From Saccharopolyspora galaxeae (GTDB lineage: Bacteria > Actinomycetota > Actinomycetes > Mycobacteriales > Pseudonocardiaceae), in the NCBI RefSeq assembly GCF_016526145.1, contig NZ_JADDUE010000022.1, positions 1 to 36,656 on the forward strand: a stretch of 36,656 nucleotides of DNA. Direction: 5' to 3'. Each line of letters begins with the position of its first letter. Positions within the stretch are counted from its first letter, which is position 1. Of this stretch, positions 16,343-24,592 are shown piece by piece. The position numbers and the translations under genes are program-made. The notes under the pieces were generated by a model. That model worked only from the letters and a program-made list of their open reading frames with translations, made no database searches and had not been told where the DNA came from.

Positions 16343-17575
16343 GTGGAGTTACTGCGGAACGCGGTGCGCCCCTACGCGTGGGGCTCGCGTACCGCTATCG
16401 CGGATCTGCTCGGGCGGCCCGTCCCCACCCCGCATCCGGAGGCCGAGCTGTGGATGGGCGCGCACCCGGGCGATTCGTCGAAGCTGGTGCGCCCGGACGG
16501 CACCGAGGAGTCCTTGCTGCAGCTGCTGGGCGCCGACCCGGCGCACCACCTCGGCGCGGAATGCACCGGCCGCTGGGGCCACCGGCTGCCGTTCATGCTG
16601 AAGGTGCTCGCCGCCGACGAGCCGTTGAGCCTGCAGGCGCACCCGTCGGCGGAGCAGGCCGCGGAGGGCTTCGAACGGGAGGAACGCGCCGGGCTGCCGC
16701 GCAACGCCCCGGACCGCAACTACCCGGATCCGACCGCGAAGCCCGAGCTGATCTGCGCGCTGACCGAGTTCCACGCGCTGGCCGGCTTTCGCGACGCGCA
16801 CCGCACCGTGCGGTTGCTGGGCGAACTGGACGTGCCGAGCCTGCGCGCGCACACCGGTCTGCTGGCCGCCCAGCCGGACGCGGAGGGGTTGCGCGCCCTG
16901 TTCACGACGTGGATCACGCTGCCCGAGCACTACCTGCGCGAACTCATGCCGGAGCTGTTGGACGCCTGCGTGCGGCACGTGCGCGAGCACGGCGAGTTCG
17001 CCCTGGAATGCCGAACGGTGCTGGAGCTGGGGGAGGCGTACCCGAACGACGCGGGCGTGCTGGCGAGCCTGCTGCTGAACCGGCTGGTGCTGCAGCCGGG
17101 CGAGGCGATCTTCCTGCCCGCCGGGAACCTGCACGCCTACCTGCACGGCACCGGTGTGGAGATCCTCGCGAACTCGGACAACATCCTGCGCTGCGGGTTG
17201 ACGCCGAAGTACGTCAACGTGCCGGAGCTGCTGCGGGTGCTGGACTTCACCTGCGCGGACATGCGGGTGCACAAGGGCGAGTCGCTGGACGCGAACCTGA
17301 CCGTCTACCGGACGCCCGCCGAGGAGTTCGAGCTGTCCCGGGTGGACTGGTCCCCGGCGGCTTCGGCACCGGTGCGGCTGGACTCGGGCGGCCCGCAGAT
17401 CGTGCTGTGCACCAAGGGCGGGGTGCGGTTGCGCACGCAGGACGGTTCGCTGCCGGATCTTCAGCTGGCCAAGGGCGAGTCGGTGTGGCTGGCCGCGTCC
17501 GACCCGGAGGTGCTGGCGACGCCTGCTTGCGTGGACGGCACGGCGCAGATCTTCCGCGCGGCGACCGGCAATTGA
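16343..17575 (+). CDS. manA: Mannose-6-phosphate isomerase, class I
   Basis: Zinc enzyme converting fructose-6-phosphate to mannose-6-phosphate, the entry to GDP-mannose. The 410-residue protein begins at GTG 16343 with NAVRPYAWGSRTAI, the usual type I start. Zinc ligands are seen in LSLQAHPS (Gln98, His100), the NYPDPTAKPELICAL segment (Glu) and the ILPAGNLHAYL-type cupin motif FLPAGNLHAYLHG (His), followed by NSDNILRCGLTPKY. GGAAG lies upstream, though at long spacing. It is the Rv3255c equivalent and closes the mannose group that starts at 13492. Confidence 0.95.
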   Translation: MELLRNAVRPYAWGSRTAIADLLGRPVPTPHPEAELWMGAHPGDSSKLVRPDGTEESLLQLLGADPAHHLGAECTGRWGHRLPFMLKVLAADEPLSLQAHPSAEQAAEGFEREERAGLPRNAPDRNYPDPTAKPELICALTEFHALAGFRDAHRTVRLLGELDVPSLRAHTGLLAAQPDAEGLRALFTTWITLPEHYLRELMPELLDACVRHVREHGEFALECRTVLELGEAYPNDAGVLASLLLNRLVLQPGEAIFLPAGNLHAYLHGTGVEILANSDNILRCGLTPKYVNVPELLRVLDFTCADMRVHKGESLDANLTVYRTPAEEFELSRVDWSPAASAPVRLDSGGPQIVLCTKGGVRLRTQDGSLPDLQLAKGESVWLAASDPEVLATPACVDGTAQIFRAATGN

Positions 17576-17659
17576 GGGCTGTTCGCCCGGTACGCGCGGA
17601 TCCGCGGATACCGGCTCGGCGCCACGGGGCGCGCAGGTACATTCCCAGGCAACTCGTGA

Positions 17660-17684
17660 CGATCTAGGAACTTCGGCGATCTAG
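17660..17684 (+). repeat. Direct repeat CGATCTAG before the CDF gene
   Basis: CGATCTAG occurs at 17660-17667 and 17677-17684, a 17-bp period that straddles the region just before the RBS of the transporter gene. A regulator-binding site is possible; a perfect 12-bp palindrome CGCGGATCCGCG also lies further upstream in this gap. Confidence 0.35.
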
Positions 17685-17702
17685 TGGTTGGGGAGCGACA
17701 TC

Positions 17703-18638
17703 GTGTCAGCAGGCGGCGGTACCAAGGCGATCCTGGCGGCCCTGTCCGCGAACGCGGGCATCGCGGTGGCCAAATTCGGCGGGTTCCTGTTCACCGGTTC
17801 CTCGTCGATGCTGGCGGAGTCGGTGCACTCGGTCGCGGACACCGCCAACCAGGGCCTGCTGCTGGTGGGCAAGAAGACCTCGCAGCGCAAACCGACCGAG
17901 GAACACCCGTTCGGCTACGGCCGGGACCGGTTCTTCTACTCGTTCGTCGTGGCGCTGCTGCTGTTCAGCCTCGGCTCGGTGTTCGCCCTCTACGAGGGCT
18001 TCCACAAGATCGAGCACCCGGAGCCGTTGACCAGCCCGCTGGTCGCGGTGGTGATCCTGCTGATCGCGATCGGGCTGGAGACCTACAGCTTCCGCACCGC
18101 GATCATGGAGTCCCGCGAGCTCAAGGGCGGGCTGAGCTGGTGGCAGTTCATCCGGCAGGCCAAGACCCCGGAGCTGCCGGTGGTGCTGCTGGAGGACGCA
18201 GGCGCGCTGCTCGGCTTGGTGTTCGCGCTGGGTGGTGTGGGGCTGAGCGTGCTGACCGGTAATCCGGTCTTCGACGGCATCGGCACGATGGGCATCGGCG
18301 TGCTGCTCGGCGTGATCGCGGTCGTGCTGATCGTGGAGACGAAGAGCCTGCTGATCGGGGAGGGCGCCGCCCCGGCCGTGCTGGACGACATCGTCGCCGG
18401 GCTGCGCGGTGACCGGGTGCGCAAGGTGATCCACATCCGCACCCAGTACCTCGGGCCGGACGAGCTGCTGGTCGCGGCGAAGATCGAGCTGGAGCCCGCG
18501 CTGCCGGTCGCGGACGTCGCGCTGGAGATCGATGCCGCGGAGGCCCGGGTGCGGGAGAAGGTGCCCGCGGCCAAGCTGATCTACCTCGAGCCGGACCTGG
18601 ACCGCACGTCCGAGCAGAAGACCGCGAAACAGGACTGA
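17703..18638 (+). CDS. Cation diffusion facilitator transporter, SLC30A9-like
   Basis: A 311-residue CDF-family membrane protein with about six helices and a C-terminal cytoplasmic domain (about 215-300) of the CDF dimerisation type. The first metal half-site is intact in SSSMLAESVHSVADTANQG (His42, Asp46). In the second, the usual HxxxD is replaced by LLEDAGALLG (Glu164, Asp165), as in the SLC30A9/ZnT9 branch, so classical zinc antiport is doubtful. HPFGYGRDRFFYSF matches that branch too. GTG 17703 is chosen because GGGGAG lies 7 nt upstream. It has no equivalent at this position in M. tuberculosis. Substrate not determinable from sequence. Confidence 0.88.
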   Translation: MSAGGGTKAILAALSANAGIAVAKFGGFLFTGSSSMLAESVHSVADTANQGLLLVGKKTSQRKPTEEHPFGYGRDRFFYSFVVALLLFSLGSVFALYEGFHKIEHPEPLTSPLVAVVILLIAIGLETYSFRTAIMESRELKGGLSWWQFIRQAKTPELPVVLLEDAGALLGLVFALGGVGLSVLTGNPVFDGIGTMGIGVLLGVIAVVLIVETKSLLIGEGAAPAVLDDIVAGLRGDRVRKVIHIRTQYLGPDELLVAAKIELEPALPVADVALEIDAAEARVREKVPAAKLIYLEPDLDRTSEQKTAKQD

Positions 18639-18940
18639 TCCGACCGCGCGACGAATGCGATCGGCCGCTTCTGCCCGGACCCCGCCGTCGCTTTCGCGGA
18701 GATCGCGGGAATACCGGGAATTTGTTCAGCCCCAGCCGCGCCTACCTGCGACGGCGCGGGTCGTGTGTGCGCAATGTGATCGATCGGTAGCAATCGGACG
18801 ATCACGGTGTCCGCCGGGTGGCCGGAGCGGTCACAGAGCATTAACGAATGGTGCGGCCCACACTGTTTTTCAGCGCTTCCGGTGCAACACTCCCGCGTTA
18901 GGGTGCGTTCCACCATTCGGGTTGGAAGAGGAGGGCGACA
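18639..18940 (+). promoter_or_regulatory. Intergenic region with dyad and -10 box before the permease
   Basis: This 302-bp gap has no gene. A perfect 7-bp dyad GTGATCG/CGATCAC (18776-18782 and 18799-18805) and a good actinobacterial -10, TAGGGT (18899-18904), are seen; no convincing -35 accompanies it. The RBS GGAAGAGGAGGG precedes the permease GTG. The dyad may be an operator for the permease promoter. Confidence 0.4.
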
Positions 18941-20455
18941 GTGCCAGGAACTGGGCTGTGGCGGACCAAGTCGGTCGAGCAATCGATCAAGGACACCGAC
19001 GAGCCGGACACCAAGCTGCGCAAGAACCTCGGCGCATGGGACCTGATCGTGTTCGGTGTCTCGGTCGTCGTCGGCGCGGGGATCTTCACCCTCGCCGCGT
19101 CGACCGCCGGGGACATCACGGGGCCGTCGGTCTCGGTGTCGTTCTTGATCGCCGCCATCGCGTGCGGGCTCGCCGCGGTCTGCTACGCGGAGTTCGCCTC
19201 CACCGTGCCGGTCGCGGGCAGCGCCTACACCTACTCCTACGCGACGTTCGGCGAGTTCATCGCGTGGATCATCGGCTGGGACCTGATCCTGGAGTTCGCC
19301 GTGGCGGCAGCGGCGGTGAGCAAGGGCTGGTCGACCTACCTGCAGCAGGTGCTGGGCCTGATCGGGCTCGAGGGCGCGCAGACGAAGTTCGACCTCGGGC
19401 CGTTGCAGTTCGACTGGGGCGCGCTGCTGCTGGTCGCGATCCTGACCACGGTGCTCGCGGCGGGGACCAAGCTCTCCGCGCGAGTCAGCCTGGTGATCAG
19501 CACCCTCAAGGTGTTCGTGGTCCTGCTGGTCGTGGTGGCGGGTCTGTCCTACGTCAACTCCGACAACTACTCGCCGTTCATCCCGCCGGCGCAGGGTGCG
19601 GTCGAGGACGCCTCGAAGCTGGACCAGTCGCTGCTTTCGCTGCTGCTCGGCGGCACGACCAGCAACTTCGGCGTTTTCGGCCTGCTGGCGGGCGCTTCGC
19701 TGGTGTTCTTCGCGTTCATCGGGTTCGACGTGGTGGCCACCACCGCGGAGGAGACCCGCAACCCGCAGCGGGACGCCCCGCGCGGCATCTTCGGCTCGCT
19801 GGCCATCGTCACCGTGCTGTACGTGGCCGTGGCGATCGTGGTGACCGGGATGGTCAACTACACGCAGCTGGCCACGCAGGGCGATGAGAAGGCGACGCTG
19901 GCCACCGCGTTCCAGATCCACGGCGTCACCTGGGCGGCGAGCGTGATCACCGTCGGCGCGCTGGCCGGTCTGACCACGGTCGTGATGGTGATGTTCCTCG
20001 GGCAGGTGCGGATCCTGTTCGCGATGTCCCGCGACGGGCTGCTGCCGCGCGGGCTGGCCAAGACCGACGAGGAGCGCGGCACGCCGGTGCGCGCCACCGT
20101 GCTGGTCGGTGTCGTGGTGGCGCTGGCGTCGGCGTTCTTCCCGGCGGACAAGCTCGAAGAGATGGTCAACGTCGGCACGCTGTTCGCGTTCATCCTGGTC
20201 TCCGCCGGGGTGATCGTCCTGCGGCGTTCCCGGCCGGACCTGCCGCGCGGGTTCCGGGCGCCGCTGGTGCCGTTGATCCCGGTGCTGGCGATCATCTCCT
20301 GCCTGTGGCTGATGCTGAACCTGACCGCGCTGACCTGGGTGCGGTTCGTGGTGTGGATGATCGCCGGCGTGGTGGTGTACTTCCTGTACGGCCGCAACCA
20401 CTCGCGGCTCGGTGCGCGCCAGCGCGGTGAGGTCTCCGCGGGCGGCTCCGTCTGA
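18941..20455 (+). CDS. APC-family amino-acid permease (cationic amino acid transporter type)
   Basis: A 504-residue polytopic transporter with about 12 membrane helices. The N-terminal cytoplasmic segment (WRTKSVEQSIKDTDEPDTKL) precedes helix 1, which carries the substrate-binding GAGIF motif at 45-49. FASTVPVAGSAYTYSYATFGE and AIIGWDLILEFAVAAAAVSKG-like sequence are typical of the CAT branch (YfnA, Rv3253c); FIGFDVVATTAEETRNPQRD is its conserved loop. It probably imports a cationic or neutral amino acid by proton symport; the substrate is not certain. GTG 18941 has a very strong RBS. Synteny with Rv3253c upstream of manA supports orthology. Confidence 0.92.
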   Translation: MPGTGLWRTKSVEQSIKDTDEPDTKLRKNLGAWDLIVFGVSVVVGAGIFTLAASTAGDITGPSVSVSFLIAAIACGLAAVCYAEFASTVPVAGSAYTYSYATFGEFIAWIIGWDLILEFAVAAAAVSKGWSTYLQQVLGLIGLEGAQTKFDLGPLQFDWGALLLVAILTTVLAAGTKLSARVSLVISTLKVFVVLLVVVAGLSYVNSDNYSPFIPPAQGAVEDASKLDQSLLSLLLGGTTSNFGVFGLLAGASLVFFAFIGFDVVATTAEETRNPQRDAPRGIFGSLAIVTVLYVAVAIVVTGMVNYTQLATQGDEKATLATAFQIHGVTWAASVITVGALAGLTTVVMVMFLGQVRILFAMSRDGLLPRGLAKTDEERGTPVRATVLVGVVVALASAFFPADKLEEMVNVGTLFAFILVSAGVIVLRRSRPDLPRGFRAPLVPLIPVLAIISCLWLMLNLTALTWVRFVVWMIAGVVVYFLYGRNHSRLGARQRGEVSAGGSV

Positions 20456-20469
20456 GTTCCGCTGCGACA

Positions 20470-20513
20470 CGGCCCCGCTCACCCGGCTCGGGTGGGCGGG
20501 GCCGCTTGTTGTT
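20470..20513 (+). terminator. Rho-independent terminator of the permease gene
   Basis: A 15-bp stem (20470-20484 with 20490-20504, one wobble, loop GGCTC) followed by CTTGTTGTT, starting 15 nt after the permease stop. The remaining part of the 332-bp convergent gap up to 20787 holds only the palindrome at 20586 and no gene. Confidence 0.85.
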
Positions 20514-20585
20514 CCGCAGCGTCTCCGCCGCGAGCCGCGCATCGCAGCTTCGCCCGGGGTGAACGACCTGTTCGCCCGTTCTTGT

Positions 20586-20600
20586 CGGACCAGCGGTCCG
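20586..20600. repeat. 15-bp palindrome in convergent gap, copy 2
   Basis: CGGACCAGCGGTCCG, identical to 12293-12307. It lies between the permease (+) and the membrane hydrolase (-), downstream of both. Confidence 0.55.
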
Positions 20601-20787
20601 TTCGCCCCGGAACGGACCCTGCTGATCAGGTGGTGCGCGGGCGCGTCGGCCCGTTGCGGCGGGCCAGCCGTGCCGGGAACGTGCGAACCGTTCGGGACGA
20701 GCCGTTCGAAGGAGCCACCGGGCGCGCGGCGTCCGCTCCGTTCCGCGCTCGCTCGCGGATGTGGGCGCGGGCCGACCGCCCAGCGGC

Positions 20788-23391
20788 TCAGTCCGCGCGC
20801 GGAGCGGTGCGCTGGGCACCGCCGCGTTCCCACGGGGCGACCCGGCCGCGCGGCTCGGTGATCTCCGGCAGCTCGGAACGCTCCGGAGCATCCGGCTGCG
20901 GCTCGTCCGCCGCGTCGTTGTCGAGCAGTTCCGGGAGCGGATCGTCGACCGGCGCCTCGGCTTCGGCCACGGCCGTCGACGTCGCGGCGGGCTTCGCCTG
21001 CCCGTGCTGCGCCACCGCCCCGAGCGGATCCGCCGCCTGCGCCACGGCCGGCGTGCGCAGCGGCAACGTCGCGCCGCGCACCGGGATCTCCAGGCCCGCG
21101 GCCATCGCGACCGCCCGATCCCATTCCGGATCACCGCTGTAATCCGAGTGCCCCAGCACCCCGGGAACCCACCGGCGGAACGAGAACGGCCCCCGCTGCG
21201 GGTCCGGCAGCCAGTGGTCACCACCGAGCACCAGCGCTCCGGTCGGCCCCCGCGTGGCGGGCGGCAGCGGTCCCTGGGTGCCGTCGGGACGCAGTCCCAC
21301 CCCGATCAGCATCCCGTCGAAGACCTGCCGGTTCCAGGTGGTGACCGCCCCGCCGAGCGGATCGGTACCGCGGCACAGCGACCGCCAGCGGCCGCCGAGA
21401 GATCCGGCGAGATCCCGCAACGACCGGTGCGGCACCACGCCCGGGAACGCGCGCGGGTAGGCCCACTGCAGTTGCGAACCGGCGGTGACCAGGCCGACCC
21501 GTTCCCGATCGGCCTCCGGCAACGATTCCAGCAGCCGCGCGGTCGCCACCGCGGCGAGCAGGCTGCCCTGGCTGTGCCCGACGAGCACCACGCGGGTGTC
21601 CGGTTCGGCGAGGTGCTCGGCGGCTCGCGCGGCGAGTTCCGGCACCACCTTCAGCGCGTAGCACGGCGGTACCACGGGATGCGCCTCGCGCGGCCAGAAC
21701 AACGTCAGATCGCACAGGATGCCCAGGTAGCGCCCGGCGGTCCGTTCCCGCGCGGCCATCTGCACCATCCGCAGCAGTCCGACCGCGAGCACGCCCAGCG
21801 CGAGCACGCCCAGCCCGCGGATCCAGTCCGCCCACTCGGCCCGCACCATCCACGCCCGCAACATCAGCGACAACGTGCTGCTGACCGCCAGCACCGCTGC
21901 CACCAGCAGCAGCACGTGGTGCGAGTAGCGGCGCTGCACGTCCGCCACGTGCCAGGAACCGGCCGCGCTGCGCTGGTCCTGCTGCCTGCCCGCGTGCAGC
22001 AGCGAGACCTGCTCGGGAACGCTGTCGTCCGGCTTGAACAACAGCCGCCGGATCCACGCCCAGGCGCCGAGCCCGGCGCTGCCGAGCGCGAGCAGGATCG
22101 CCGCGCTGCCCCAGAAGAAGGTGACCTCGTCGTAGGAGGTGGGCAGCCGCAGCTGCTCGGCGCGCAGCGCTTGGCGCAGGCTCAGCGCCAGCCCGGAGCC
22201 GAAGCCGACACCGAGCATGGCGGCCAGCATCAGCATCGGCGCCGCCATCCAGCCGCCCGCCCACGGACGCAGCTCGCGCGGCACCGAGGACCAGTTCCCG
22301 CGCGCGAGCAGCGCGGCGGGCACCAGCAGCACCGCCACGACCAGGCAGACGACCAGCAGCGCGATCACGATCGCGCTGACGGTGGGGTCCGAGCCCGGCA
22401 GCGGCCCGTTCAGCTCGCCGGGCAGGACCGCCACGCTCGCCACCAGCACGGCCGCCACGATCATCGAGCTGCGTCGCGCCGCCTTGCTCAGCAGCCCGCG
22501 CAGCAGCTGCGCGAACGCGCCCGAACCCATCCCGGTCGGGTCGTCCAGCAGCACCGTGCCGACCACCGAGAGCACCAGCAGCGCTTCGGCCAGCAGCCAG
22601 CGCGGATCGGGGCTCGGCGCGAGCGGTCCACCGAGCGCCAGCGACGCCAGCACGGCCAGCGCACCGGTCACGTGCAGCGCGCGCAGCGCCGGGGTGTCCG
22701 GGTCGGCCACCACGTTCGCACCGGGCAGCAGCGGTGCGCGGCCCGAGTGCTGCGCTTTGCCGCCTCGCTGGCCTGCTGTTTTGAACGCGTTCGACAACTT
22801 CCACGACACGCTGGAGAGCCAGTGCATCAACAGCACGAACAATCCGAGCAGGAGCATCGCGGCGATCGAACGCAGCGAGGTCAGTTCCCGCACCGACTCC
22901 GGCACGAAACTCAGGCACTGCGCATTCGGCCGGAGACATTGCGCAGCGACCATGTCCAGCAGCACCACGGCGAGCTGCGCGACGAACAGCATCGTCAGCA
23001 GCAGCGCGCCGAGCCGCAGCAGCGCCCGCAGCACCGTCCCGAGCGCCTTGCCGATGCGGTCTTCCGGCCGCGGCGGTGGCAGCATCCAGTGCGCGACGTT
23101 GCTCAACGCGAACGGGAACAGCAGCGCCCAAGTGGCCTTGGACAACCCGCCGGAAGTCATCCCGCCCCACACGTAACCTTCGACGATGCGCGGCACGGTG
23201 CGGTCGCCCGCGGTCAGCATCGGCCCGGGCACCGGCCGCAGCAGCCGGTCGGCGGGGCGCACGATGCGCCCCACCCCGTCGCCCGCGACGTCCACGGAGG
23301 CCACCGAGTCGGTGAGCTCCTCCCCGGTGGTGCCCAGGATGCCGTGCACCCGCAGTTCGACCACGCGGGTGTCCGGCCCCGGTATCTGCAC
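20788..23391 (-). CDS. Large membrane protein with split alpha/beta-hydrolase (lipase-like) domain
   Basis: An 867-residue protein not belonging to a family I can name. It starts with a soluble segment, VVELRVHGILGTTGEEL, whose His16-Gly17 resembles the oxyanion strand of lipases. About eight to twelve membrane helices (about 85-560) follow, then the hydrolase core with VVLVGHSQGSLL (nucleophile Ser607), GTDPLGG (candidate Asp677) and GGDHWLPDP (candidate His726). The tail after about 770 is acidic, proline-rich and disordered. A membrane domain thus appears inserted into the hydrolase fold. Start GTG 23391 is fixed by GGGAGG 5 nt upstream. It is the last of three leftward genes with the cyclase-like and Crp genes, though a terminator and a separate promoter lie between. 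It could be a lipase or thioesterase acting at the inner membrane face; this is inference. Confidence 0.78.
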   Translation of the reverse strand: MQIPGPDTRVVELRVHGILGTTGEELTDSVASVDVAGDGVGRIVRPADRLLRPVPGPMLTAGDRTVPRIVEGYVWGGMTSGGLSKATWALLFPFALSNVAHWMLPPPRPEDRIGKALGTVLRALLRLGALLLTMLFVAQLAVVLLDMVAAQCLRPNAQCLSFVPESVRELTSLRSIAAMLLLGLFVLLMHWLSSVSWKLSNAFKTAGQRGGKAQHSGRAPLLPGANVVADPDTPALRALHVTGALAVLASLALGGPLAPSPDPRWLLAEALLVLSVVGTVLLDDPTGMGSGAFAQLLRGLLSKAARRSSMIVAAVLVASVAVLPGELNGPLPGSDPTVSAIVIALLVVCLVVAVLLVPAALLARGNWSSVPRELRPWAGGWMAAPMLMLAAMLGVGFGSGLALSLRQALRAEQLRLPTSYDEVTFFWGSAAILLALGSAGLGAWAWIRRLLFKPDDSVPEQVSLLHAGRQQDQRSAAGSWHVADVQRRYSHHVLLLVAAVLAVSSTLSLMLRAWMVRAEWADWIRGLGVLALGVLAVGLLRMVQMAARERTAGRYLGILCDLTLFWPREAHPVVPPCYALKVVPELAARAAEHLAEPDTRVVLVGHSQGSLLAAVATARLLESLPEADRERVGLVTAGSQLQWAYPRAFPGVVPHRSLRDLAGSLGGRWRSLCRGTDPLGGAVTTWNRQVFDGMLIGVGLRPDGTQGPLPPATRGPTGALVLGGDHWLPDPQRGPFSFRRWVPGVLGHSDYSGDPEWDRAVAMAAGLEIPVRGATLPLRTPAVAQAADPLGAVAQHGQAKPAATSTAVAEAEAPVDDPLPELLDNDAADEPQPDAPERSELPEITEPRGRVAPWERGGAQRTAPRAD

Positions 23392-23415
23392 TGTGTCCTC
23401 CCGGCCGCAAGGTGG

Positions 23416-23443
23416 ATCATGATCACGTGCTGGTGATTGTCCA
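23416..23443 (-). promoter_or_regulatory. Predicted promoter of the membrane hydrolase gene, overlapped by a dyad
   Basis: On the minus strand TGGACA (23438-23443), a 16-bp spacer and CATGAT (23416-23421) form a plausible promoter 25 nt before the GTG. A dyad with outer GTGGA/TCCAC and inner GATCAC/GTGATT arms covers it, and minus-strand GTGA-N6-TCCA here resembles a degenerate Crp-type site. Confidence 0.4.
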
Positions 23444-23627
23444 CCGCGCATCGGCTCGTGGCGAGCGATTGGCCACTCGATTGTGGCGGCGCGGGCGCGG
23501 CGGTGTCCCGTTTTCGCGGCGAACGGTGGGAAAACCTCGCGCGCACGGCAGTGCCGCGGACGCCCGTTGTGCGCAAGATCGCGACGGAGTTCCCCTGCTC
23601 GCGCCGACGTCGACCGACGAACGCAAC

Positions 23628-23666
23628 GGGACCGAGGAGCCGTCCCCGCCGCGGCTCCTCGGTCCC
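23628..23666 (-). terminator. Strong hairpin terminator after the cyclase-like gene
   Basis: A perfect 15-bp stem (23628-23642 with 23652-23666, 9-nt loop; left arm GGGACCGAGGAGCCG) 26 nt past the stop of the leftward cyclase-like gene. There is no long T-run on the minus strand. The rest of the 300-bp gap 23392-23691 holds only the hydrolase promoter region. Confidence 0.75.
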
Positions 23667-23691
23667 TTCAGACGGGTTCCGCTGGAGATGC

Positions 23692-24510
23692 TCAGCGGGA
23701 CCCGGGTCCGTGTACGTCGCCCATCCGGCCGGCCTGGATCACTATTCCCGAACCGCCGTTGCCGCTGAATTCGTTGTGCACGTGCTGCGGCTTGTCCGGT
23801 TCGGCGCGGCGCTGCTGCGCTTCGGCGACGTCCTCGCTCTGCACCGGCGTCAGTCCCTCGATCTGGCCGAGCCGCTGCGGATTCGCCGACGGCTTCGGGG
23901 TGTAGAGGTAGCCGGTCCCTTGGTAGCTCTTGACCTGCAACGTGTTCTTGGCGAACTGGCTGGGCCGCTGCTTGACGTAGTCGCCTGCGACGACGTCGGT
24001 GTAGACCCGCTCGGACAGGATCGCGGCCAGGAAGGTCACGTCCGGGTCGGAGTCGGCGAGCACTGCCCGCACCGGCTCGGAGTCCAGCAGCCGGTGCGTC
24101 TCGTTCATCGCCGTCGCGGGCCCGGCTTCCGGCACCGGTCCGATGTGGACGCTCGCGCGCAGCCGCAGCCGCAGGTCCCGGCTGCGCGCGCGGACGACCT
24201 CGTCGTGGGCTTCGAGCACTTCCTGCAGCTCGCCGAGGAACGGATCCACCAGGAACGGCGTGTCCACCGCGTCCACCCCGAAGTAGTAGCCATCGCCGGT
24301 GGACGAGCCGAACACCCGGTTGTCCCAGAGCCGCCCCAATTCGCGCTGCTCGAACGCGAGCGAGAGCAGCTGCGGGATGTCCTTGCTGAGCTGTTCCTGG
24401 TGCGCGCTCGGGCTGCTGCTGAAATCCCGCACGTCCACCGCGAACACCGCGCGGTACGGCGGCAGCTGCTTGCTGCGGCGGATGTTCTGGTGCGGGTCGG
24501 GGTTCGGCAT
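23692..24510 (-). CDS. Putative class III nucleotide cyclase-like protein with glycine-rich tail
   Basis: A 272-residue soluble protein. Residues 20-205 look like a class III cyclase homology domain: AVFAVDVRDFSS puts Asp26 at the first metal position, STGDGYYFG puts Asp73 at the second, LRLRASVHIGPV matches the central strand and NETHR (Asn136, Arg140) matches the transition-state Asn/Arg pair. The residues that set adenine or guanine choice are not recognisable, so the product, if any, is unknown. A linker of about 40 polar residues leads to a C-terminal tail (245-267) of the form N-E-F-x-G-x3-G-x-V-I-Q-A-G-x2-G-D-V-H. ATG 24510 has AGAGGA upstream. It lies directly downstream of a Crp/Fnr gene, on the same strand. 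An inactive cyclase-fold sensor is the main alternative. Confidence 0.6.
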   Translation of the reverse strand: MPNPDPHQNIRRSKQLPPYRAVFAVDVRDFSSSPSAHQEQLSKDIPQLLSLAFEQRELGRLWDNRVFGSSTGDGYYFGVDAVDTPFLVDPFLGELQEVLEAHDEVVRARSRDLRLRLRASVHIGPVPEAGPATAMNETHRLLDSEPVRAVLADSDPDVTFLAAILSERVYTDVVAGDYVKQRPSQFAKNTLQVKSYQGTGYLYTPKPSANPQRLGQIEGLTPVQSEDVAEAQQRRAEPDKPQHVHNEFSGNGGSGIVIQAGRMGDVHGPGSR

Positions 24511-24592
24511 CGCGGGCGGTCCTCTCTGCACTTGCTGTTGGAAGCACCATCGGCCACCGGTGCGGTGGCTCGTGTCCGATCTCGGACGTGTG

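Noticed and set aside
20761-23436. 891-residue plus-strand frame opposite the membrane hydrolase
   Set aside because: R/Q/H-rich without domains, whereas the minus strand has an RBS, membrane helices and GHSQG.
23692-24510. Assignment of the cyclase-like gene as a Pycsar cyclase
   Set aside because: No TIR or membrane effector with a cyclic-nucleotide-binding domain is adjacent; the partner is an HTH regulator, so the name is not justified.
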